A stretch of DNA of 11,277 nucleotides from Firmicutes bacterium ZCTH02-B6 (lineage in GTDB: Bacteria; Bacillota; Limnochordia; Limnochordales; ZCTH02-B6). How positions within the stretch are numbered: position 1 is the stretch's first letter; the number at the start of each line of letters is the position of its first letter. A program made the translations under genes and the position numbers. The DNA lies in contig LZRQ01000109.1 of the NCBI GenBank assembly GCA_002159155.1, forward strand, positions 1 through 11,277. Direction: 5' to 3'. The notes under the pieces are model-generated. The model was not told the DNA's origin, ran no database searches, and saw nothing but the letters and a program-made list of their open reading frames with translations. Below are positions 6,855 through 11,277 of the stretch, in pieces.

Positions 6855-7814
6855 TTACACCTGCACGCCGCCCAGCTTTTGGACCTGCTCGTGGGCGTGG
6901 TATGAGCTGCGCACGAGGGGCCCCGCCTCCACGTGGGGGATTCCGATCGCTTCCCCAACCCGCTTGAGCTCATCAAACTCCTCAGGCGGATAGTAACGCT
7001 CCACGGGCAAGTGCTTGATGGACGGCCGCAAGTATTGGCCGATGGTCATGATGTCCACGCCCGCCGCGTGCACGTCCCGCATAACCTGCACGATCTCATC
7101 CCGCGTTTCCCCAAGCCCGACCATGATGCCCGTTTTGGTGAGCACCGTCGGGTCCATCGCCTTGGCCCGCCGCAAAAGCTCGAGGGACCGCTCGTATTTC
7201 GCCTTCGGCCGAACCCAGGGATAGAGGCGCGGTACGGTTTCCAGATTATGGTTGAGGACATCTGGACGAGCCGCCATCGTGATCTGCAAAGCGTCCCAGT
7301 TGCCCTGATAGTCGGGAATGAGAACCTCCACCGTCGTCCCGGGACACCGCTCCCGGATGGCCCGGATGGTGCCGTGGAAGATCTCGGCGCCGCCGTTGAT
7401 GAGGTCATCCCGGGTCACCGACGTGATGACGGCATGCTTCAGCCCGAGGGCTTGCACCGCGGCCGCGACCCGCTCGGGTTCGGCCCAGTCCAGCTCTGTG
7501 GGTCGGCCCGTCTTGACCGCGCAGAAACCGCAGGCGCGAGTGCAAATGTCGCCCAGGATCATGAACGTGGCGGTGCCATGCTCCCAGCACTCAAAGATAT
7601 TGGGGCATTGCGCCTCCTCGCAAACGCTGTGCAGGGACAACCCGCGCATCAGGTCCTTGAGCCGCCGGTAGTTGGGTCCAAGGGTCGCGCGCACCTTGAG
7701 CCACGGGGGTTTGCCCGTAGGATTGTAGTTCTCTGCCCGCCTTGGCGGTCGTTGGCGCAGGACCGGCTCCTGGGCCACGGTGTCCATGGGCAAGACTGGC
7801 AGTTCACGTTCCAT
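6855..7814 (-). CDS. lipA: Lipoyl synthase (radical SAM)
   Basis: LipA inserts two sulfur atoms into protein-bound octanoyl groups, completing the lipoyl cofactor on E2. From the ATG at 7814 the product is 319 residues. The auxiliary cluster motif C-X4-C-X5-C is Cys65, Cys70 and Cys76 (VCEEAQCPNIFEC). The radical SAM motif C-X3-C-X2-C is Cys91, Cys95 and Cys98 (CTRACGFC). TSVTRDDL, NHNLETV, KTGIMVGLGET and the C-terminal RSSYHA (302-307), which supplies the serine ligand of the auxiliary cluster, are all present, so the enzyme should be active. AGGAG (7824-7828) is nine bases from the ATG at 7814 but only three from an alternative ATG at 7820, so I prefer 7814. It sits 61 bp after bkdB, consistent with co-transcription. 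Confidence 0.97.
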   Translation of the reverse strand: MERELPVLPMDTVAQEPVLRQRPPRRAENYNPTGKPPWLKVRATLGPNYRRLKDLMRGLSLHSVCEEAQCPNIFECWEHGTATFMILGDICTRACGFCAVKTGRPTELDWAEPERVAAAVQALGLKHAVITSVTRDDLINGGAEIFHGTIRAIRERCPGTTVEVLIPDYQGNWDALQITMAARPDVLNHNLETVPRLYPWVRPKAKYERSLELLRRAKAMDPTVLTKTGIMVGLGETRDEIVQVMRDVHAAGVDIMTIGQYLRPSIKHLPVERYYPPEEFDELKRVGEAIGIPHVEAGPLVRSSYHAHEQVQKLGGVQV

Positions 7815-7823
7815 GCCCATCCA

Positions 7824-7828
7824 CTCCT
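7824..7828 (-). promoter_or_regulatory. lipA: Ribosome binding site deciding the lipA start
   Basis: AGGAG on the minus strand. Its spacing of nine bases to the ATG at 7814, against three to the ATG at 7820, favours the start two codons further in. Confidence 0.65.
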
Positions 7829-7875
7829 ATCGTTGCCCGCAGCCGGCGAGAAAACCGGCCGGAGGGCGGGCGGCG

Positions 7876-9192
7876 TCAGTACACGGCGGTGTCGGGGCCG
7901 AAGCCCTCGAGTCGGCGCTTCACGCTCTGCAGGAAACGCCCGGCGTACAACCCATCCGTTACTCGATGGTCAAAGGACAGGCAAATGTTCATCATCGAGC
8001 GAATGCCGATGGCGTCGCCGATGACGACCGGCCGCCGCACGATGGCTTCCATTGTGATAATGGCAGCCTGGGGCGGACTGATGATCGGGTACGACGCCAC
8101 GGAACCGAAGGCGCCTGTGTTGTTGACGGTGATCGTCGCGCCCTGGACGTCGTCCACGGTCAGCTTGCCCGCGCGCGCCCGGCTGACCAGATCGGCCAAG
8201 CTGCGGGCCAGGCCGGCGATGCTCAATCGGTCGGCGTCCCGGATGACGGGCACGACGAGACCGTCTTCCAGCCCCACCGCGACGCCGATGTGGATTCGCT
8301 TCTTCACTACGATCCGGTCGTCCTGCCAGCTGGCGTTGAGGAGGGGGAAATCCTTTAGGCTTTCGACGACAGCCTTGACAAAGAAGGGCACGTACGTCAG
8401 GTCGACCCCCTCGCGGCGACGGAATTCCTCTTTCATCCCCTCCCGTAGCGCCACAAGGCGTGTGACGTCGACCTCCATCATCGTCCACGCGTGGGGGATC
8501 GTCTGCTTACTCTGGGCCATGCGCTGCGCGATGGCGCGCCGCATGGGATCCGCCGGGGTAACGACTTCATCAGGCCCGGCGGGAGCGGCAGCCACCTCGG
8601 CCAAGGCCGGCGTAGCCTCCGCACCCAGCCCCAAGGCTGGAGCCGGAGCGGCAGCCGGCGCACCGGCCGCCGCGGCGCCCGCGGCAGTCGGCGACGGCGC
8701 CGCGGCGTGCCCGGCTGCCTGGCGGCCCTGCTCGGCGACGTAAGCGAGGACGTCCCGCTTGGTCACGCGGCCGCCCGCGCCGGTGCCCTTGACTTGGCGC
8801 AGGTCGATGGCGTACTCCGCGGCGAGTCGGCGTACCAACGGGGAGTAGACGCCGCGGGGCAGCGCCTCTCCCCCGGCGCCAGGCGCCCCTTGCGACCTAG
8901 CCTGCGCCGCGTCGCGCACAGCGGCGCTGGTTTCCGCCGCGCCCGCCGGCTCGTCCGCGGCCAACACGCAAATGGGGGTCCCCACCTTAACGGTCGCCCC
9001 TGCCTCCACCAAGATCTCCTGCACTACCCCGCTCACGGGTGAGGGGATCTCCGTGTTGACCTTGTCGGTGATGACTTCCACCAACGGTTCGTACTTTTCT
9101 ACCCGGTCGCCGACGGCCTTCAGCCACGCGCCGATGGTGCCTTCGACGACGCTCTCTCCGAGTTGGGGCATGGTCACCGTCGTCAGGGACAT
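7876..9192 (-). CDS. bkdB: 2-oxoacid dehydrogenase E2 component, dihydrolipoyl acyltransferase (branched-chain type)
   Basis: E2 is the core of the complex: its lipoyl arm takes the acyl group from E1 and hands it to CoA. The 438-residue product has one lipoyl domain (1-80) with the target Lys44 in ITDKVNTEIPSP. An Ala/Gly-rich linker follows. The peripheral-subunit-binding domain (115-154) has SPLVRRLAAEYAIDLRQVKGTG and GRVTKRDVLAY. A long Ala/Pro linker (about 160-209) precedes the catalytic domain (about 213-438), with the active-site motif DHRVTDG (His409, Asp413). I chose the ATG at 9192 because the extended Shine-Dalgarno GGAGGTGA (9204-9211) lies 11 bases upstream; the in-frame GTG at 9207 falls inside that site. 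It starts 24 bp after the bkdAB stop. Branched-chain rather than pyruvate specificity rests mainly on the adjoining E1 genes. Confidence 0.94.
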   Translation of the reverse strand: MSLTTVTMPQLGESVVEGTIGAWLKAVGDRVEKYEPLVEVITDKVNTEIPSPVSGVVQEILVEAGATVKVGTPICVLAADEPAGAAETSAAVRDAAQARSQGAPGAGGEALPRGVYSPLVRRLAAEYAIDLRQVKGTGAGGRVTKRDVLAYVAEQGRQAAGHAAAPSPTAAGAAAAGAPAAAPAPALGLGAEATPALAEVAAAPAGPDEVVTPADPMRRAIAQRMAQSKQTIPHAWTMMEVDVTRLVALREGMKEEFRRREGVDLTYVPFFVKAVVESLKDFPLLNASWQDDRIVVKKRIHIGVAVGLEDGLVVPVIRDADRLSIAGLARSLADLVSRARAGKLTVDDVQGATITVNNTGAFGSVASYPIISPPQAAIITMEAIVRRPVVIGDAIGIRSMMNICLSFDHRVTDGLYAGRFLQSVKRRLEGFGPDTAVY

Positions 9193-9203
9193 CGCGACGC
9201 TCG

Positions 9204-9211
9204 TCACCTCC
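9204..9211 (-). promoter_or_regulatory. bkdB: Extended Shine-Dalgarno of bkdB
   Basis: GGAGGTGA can pair over eight bases with the anti-Shine-Dalgarno. It overlaps the alternative GTG codon at 9205-9207 and so selects the ATG at 9192. It lies immediately after the bkdAB stop codon. Confidence 0.75.
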
Positions 9212-9216
9212 AGGCG

Positions 9217-10203
9217 CTAGAAGCGGGCCAAGTCCCGCATGGCCGCGTAATGCTGCTCCACCGTGGGCATAAAGGCCGCTTCAAGCCGCCCATTGAAGGG
9301 CATCGCATGCACGTCCGGCGGCGCCAGTCTGACGATCGGCGCGTCCAAATAGAAGAGCGCCTCTTCGGCGATGATCGCTGCGACCTCGGCCCCGATGCCC
9401 CCCGTCTTGGTGTCTTCGTGAGAGATCAGGACTCGCCCCGTCTTGCGAACCGAGGTGAGAATGGTTTCCTTATCGATGGGCAACAGCGTCCGCAAGTCGA
9501 TGACCTCGGCCTCGATGCCTTCATCGCGGCTGAGGCGCGCCGCGGCCTCAAGGCACAGGTGGACATTGTACCCGTACGTGATGACCGTCAGGTGCTCACC
9601 CGGCCGTTTGACGTCGGCCTTGCCGATGGGCAGCACGTACTCTTCTTCGGGCACTTCGCCCCGGATAGAGCGATACGCCTTCTTGTGCTCAAAAAAGAGC
9701 ACCGGGTCAGGATCGCGGATGGCGGCCTTGAGCAATCCCTTCGCGTCGTAGGGCGTTGCGGGGGCGACGATCTTTAGGCCCGGCACATGATGGAATAACG
9801 CCTCGACCGACTGAGAATGGTAGAGGGCACCGTGGACCCCGCCTCCGTAGGGCGCCCGGATCACAATCGGACAGCCCCACGCGCCGTTGGACCGGTAGCG
9901 GATCTTGGCTGCTTCGTTGATGATTTGGTCCATGGCCGGATGGATAAAATCGGCAAACTGTATTTCCGCGACGGGCCGCATGCCGTACGCCGCCGCCCCG
10001 ATGGCCACGCCGACGATGAGCGACTCCGCCAACGGCGTGTCCAGTACCCGCGCCGGGCCAAACTCGTCGATTAAACCCTGCGTAACGCGGAACACACCGC
10101 CGCGCCTGCCCACGTCCTCGCCCAGCACAAATACGCGCTCATCCCGGCGCATTTCTTCGATCAGCGCATCCCGGATTGCTTCCAGCAGCGTTTTTGTCGC
10201 CAC
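9217..10203 (-). CDS. bkdAB: Branched-chain 2-oxoacid dehydrogenase E1 beta subunit
   Basis: With E1 alpha this subunit forms the thiamine-diphosphate-dependent alpha2-beta2 decarboxylase acting on 2-oxo acids from valine, leucine and isoleucine. From a GTG at 10203 the product is 328 residues, matching the roughly 327 of B. subtilis BkdAB, which it resembles along its whole length from memory. Landmarks are VFVLGEDVGRRGGVF (24-38), DTPLAES with the cofactor-activating Glu60, RPVAEIQFADF, IRAPYGGGVHGALYHSQS (115-132), VLFFEHKKAYR, VITYG and the C-terminal transketolase-type domain. I chose the GTG because GGAG (10210-10213) is six bases upstream and the homology begins there. Upstream in-frame codons reach back to 10350 but only cross the end of bkdAA. 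The gap to bkdAA is 17 bp. Confidence 0.95.
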   Translation of the reverse strand: MATKTLLEAIRDALIEEMRRDERVFVLGEDVGRRGGVFRVTQGLIDEFGPARVLDTPLAESLIVGVAIGAAAYGMRPVAEIQFADFIHPAMDQIINEAAKIRYRSNGAWGCPIVIRAPYGGGVHGALYHSQSVEALFHHVPGLKIVAPATPYDAKGLLKAAIRDPDPVLFFEHKKAYRSIRGEVPEEEYVLPIGKADVKRPGEHLTVITYGYNVHLCLEAAARLSRDEGIEAEVIDLRTLLPIDKETILTSVRKTGRVLISHEDTKTGGIGAEVAAIIAEEALFYLDAPIVRLAPPDVHAMPFNGRLEAAFMPTVEQHYAAMRDLARF

Positions 10204-10209
10204 GGCCTG

Positions 10210-10220
10210 CTCCGCCTCCC
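10210..10220 (-). promoter_or_regulatory. bkdAB: Ribosome binding site of bkdAB
   Basis: Two purine-rich blocks, GGGAGG (10215-10220) and GGAG (10210-10213), lie between the bkdAA stop and the GTG at 10203. The second is six bases from the GTG, supporting that non-ATG start. Confidence 0.65.
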
Positions 10221-11210
10221 TTACTCCGCGTACACGTGCCGCAGCAGGTCCGACGGTTCGGGATCCGCCGCTGCTTGCGCGTACTCCACCGCCGCGTCGA
10301 TTTCGGCCAACAGCCGGCGGCGCAGCTCCTGATCCGCTTCCTCCGTCCAAACGCCAACGCCCATCAGGTATTCCTTAAACCGGGCGACGCCGTCCCGGCG
10401 CTTCCACTCCTCCACCTCTTCGCGCGGGCGGTACGTGCGATCGTCATCGTCGCTGGAGTGGGGCGTCAACCGGTAGACCTTGGCCTCGATCAGAGTCGGC
10501 CCTTCGCCGCGGCGAGCGCGCTCCACCGCCTCTTGCATGGCTGCGTACACCGCGAGCGGATCCATGCCGTCCACCACGACACCCGGGAAACCGTAACCCG
10601 CCGCTCGGTCGGCCACGTTTTCCACCGCCATCTGCTTTTGCTGGGGCACCGAGATGGCGTAACGATTGTTTTGGCACAAGAAGATGACCGGCAGCTTGTG
10701 CACTGCGGCGAAGTTCATCCCCTCATGGACATCGCCCTGGCTGGCCGTGCCCTCTCCAAACGATACATACACCACGATGTCGTCGCCCCGCAGCTTGGCC
10801 CCGTACGCGATGCCCGCGGCGTGGGGCACCTGCGTGCCGACGGGGCTTGAACCAGTGAAAATATTAAGCGGCGGGTACGACCAGTGGCTTGGCATCTGGC
10901 GTCCGCCGCTGTTAGGATCCTCGGCCTTCGCCAACAGGGCCAGCAGGTAATCCCTAGGCGTCATCCCGATAGTGAGGATGACCCCTAGGTCCCGGTAGTA
11001 AGGCAGGAGCCAGTCAACCCCGGGCCGCAGCGCCCAGGCGGCGCCGACTTGACATGCCTCATGCCCTTGGGCTGAGACGAGAAAGTGTACCTTGCCCAGT
11101 CGATTGAGTACCCATGCCCGTTCGTCCAGCAGCCGTGTCAACAGCATCTTCTCGTACATCGCCACGAGGGCGTCGTCGTTCAAGCCCAGAGCCGCATGCC
11201 GGTTGTCCAT
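10221..11210 (-). CDS. bkdAA: Branched-chain 2-oxoacid dehydrogenase E1 alpha subunit
   Basis: This is the thiamine-diphosphate-binding half of the E1 decarboxylase. From the ATG at 11210 the product is 329 residues, the same length as B. subtilis BkdAA (about 330), and it begins in the same way (NRHAALGL). It shares with that protein LPYYRDLGV (69-77), DPNSGGRQMPSHW (98-110), FTGSSPVGTQVPHA (118-131), the cofactor motif from GEGTASQGD (152-160) to QNNRYAIS (180-187), NFAAVHKLPVIF, and the loop RLTPHSSDDDD (247-257) with the serine pair. GGAG (11216-11219) lies five bases before the ATG. A TTG at 11243 would add 11 unconserved residues and has no spaced ribosome site. It is the first gene of the operon visible here. 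The 67 bp upstream to the window edge show no promoter I would defend. Confidence 0.96.
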   Translation of the reverse strand: MDNRHAALGLNDDALVAMYEKMLLTRLLDERAWVLNRLGKVHFLVSAQGHEACQVGAAWALRPGVDWLLPYYRDLGVILTIGMTPRDYLLALLAKAEDPNSGGRQMPSHWSYPPLNIFTGSSPVGTQVPHAAGIAYGAKLRGDDIVVYVSFGEGTASQGDVHEGMNFAAVHKLPVIFLCQNNRYAISVPQQKQMAVENVADRAAGYGFPGVVVDGMDPLAVYAAMQEAVERARRGEGPTLIEAKVYRLTPHSSDDDDRTYRPREEVEEWKRRDGVARFKEYLMGVGVWTEEADQELRRRLLAEIDAAVEYAQAAADPEPSDLLRHVYAE

Positions 11211-11277
11211 CAACACTCCCCCTTCCGGCTCCTGACCGCTCAATCCTTTACTGCAGGCTCGTTACACAACTATGCGG
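11211..11277 (-). other. Upstream region of the bkd-lip operon, reaching the window edge
   Basis: Apart from the GGGGGAG ribosome site of bkdAA at 11216-11222, I see nothing definite. There is no convincing -35/-10 pair and no sigma-54-type GG-N10-GC element, although such promoters control bkd in Bacillus. The promoter may lie beyond the window or may not resemble consensus. Confidence 0.4.

Noticed and set aside
7840..7862. Small inverted repeat GCCGG/CCGGC between bkdB and lipA as a terminator or attenuator
   Set aside because: The stem is only five pairs with an eight-base loop and no T-run follows on the minus strand; such pairs are common at this GC content.
6933..8024. Long rightward open frame across lipA and the end of bkdB
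   Set aside because: It is antisense to conserved radical SAM motifs and E2 sequence and shows no recognisable domain of its own.
8566..8703. Ala/Pro-rich low-complexity DNA as a possible repeat element
   Set aside because: It encodes the flexible interdomain linker typical of E2 proteins and shows no exact tandem unit.
10204..10350. Extended N-terminus for bkdAB
   Set aside because: It would overlap bkdAA by over 100 bp with Gly/Arg-rich unconserved residues; the GTG at 10203 has a well-placed ribosome site and matches the family start.
10176..10850. Rightward open frame of 224 codons across the bkdAB/bkdAA junction
   Set aside because: It is antisense to the strongly conserved E1 subunits and has no motif support.
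11240..11277. Promoter-like TTGTGT upstream of bkdAA
   Set aside because: No acceptable -10 hexamer occurs at 16-18 bases spacing on the minus strand.

Overview
The window is GC-rich, gene-dense bacterial chromosome holding nine protein-coding genes. All belong to recognisable families, and one is cut by the left edge. There is no sign of mobile DNA, CRISPR, phage, tRNA or rRNA. The E1 subunits of the 2-oxoacid dehydrogenase read very like Bacillus BkdAA/BkdAB. Together with strong GGAGG-type ribosome binding sites, this suggests a high-GC Gram-positive such as a Symbiobacteriia-, Limnochordia- or Thermaerobacter-like Bacillota. That placement is inference from recall, not a computed result.

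Layout. (1) 1-3086, + strand: a tight operon of a magnesium/cobalt-chelatase-type AAA+ ATPase (BchI/ChlI, 5' end cut), type III pantothenate kinase (coaX) and the bifunctional CoA-synthesis protein CoaBC. The last two overlap by 4 bp. (2) 3075-4070, - strand: an S58/P1-family N-terminal-nucleophile peptidase or amidase, converging on coaBC with a 12-bp overlap. (3) 4071-4181: a 111-bp divergent intergenic region with a perfect extended -10 element pointing rightward. (4) 4182-6044, + strand: the partner chelatase subunit BchD/ChlD, with a degenerate AAA+ domain, a proline-rich linker and a VWA domain with an intact MIDAS. (5) 5982-11210, - strand: a five-gene operon read right to left, bkdAA (E1 alpha), bkdAB (E1 beta), bkdB (E2), lipA and lipB. 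The lipB tail overlaps the bchD tail by 63 bp.

How the genes work together. The leftward operon encodes a branched-chain 2-oxoacid dehydrogenase plus both enzymes (LipB octanoyl transfer, LipA sulfur insertion) needed to lipoylate its E2 subunit. The E3 dihydrolipoyl dehydrogenase is not in the window. CoaX and CoaBC supply CoA, which the same dehydrogenase uses as acyl acceptor. BchI and BchD together form the ATP-driven motor of a metal chelatase. The large substrate-binding subunit (BchH or CobN type) is absent here, so the metal and tetrapyrrole cannot be assigned.

No gap between genes exceeds 111 bp. I see no compelling undescribed system. The points most worth a second look are the split chelatase pair with no H/N subunit, the four-cysteine insert in BchI, the bkd-lip operon, the NylC-like Asn-Thr processing site of the S58 protein, two changed hallmark residues in CoaBC, and the overlapping convergent gene ends.
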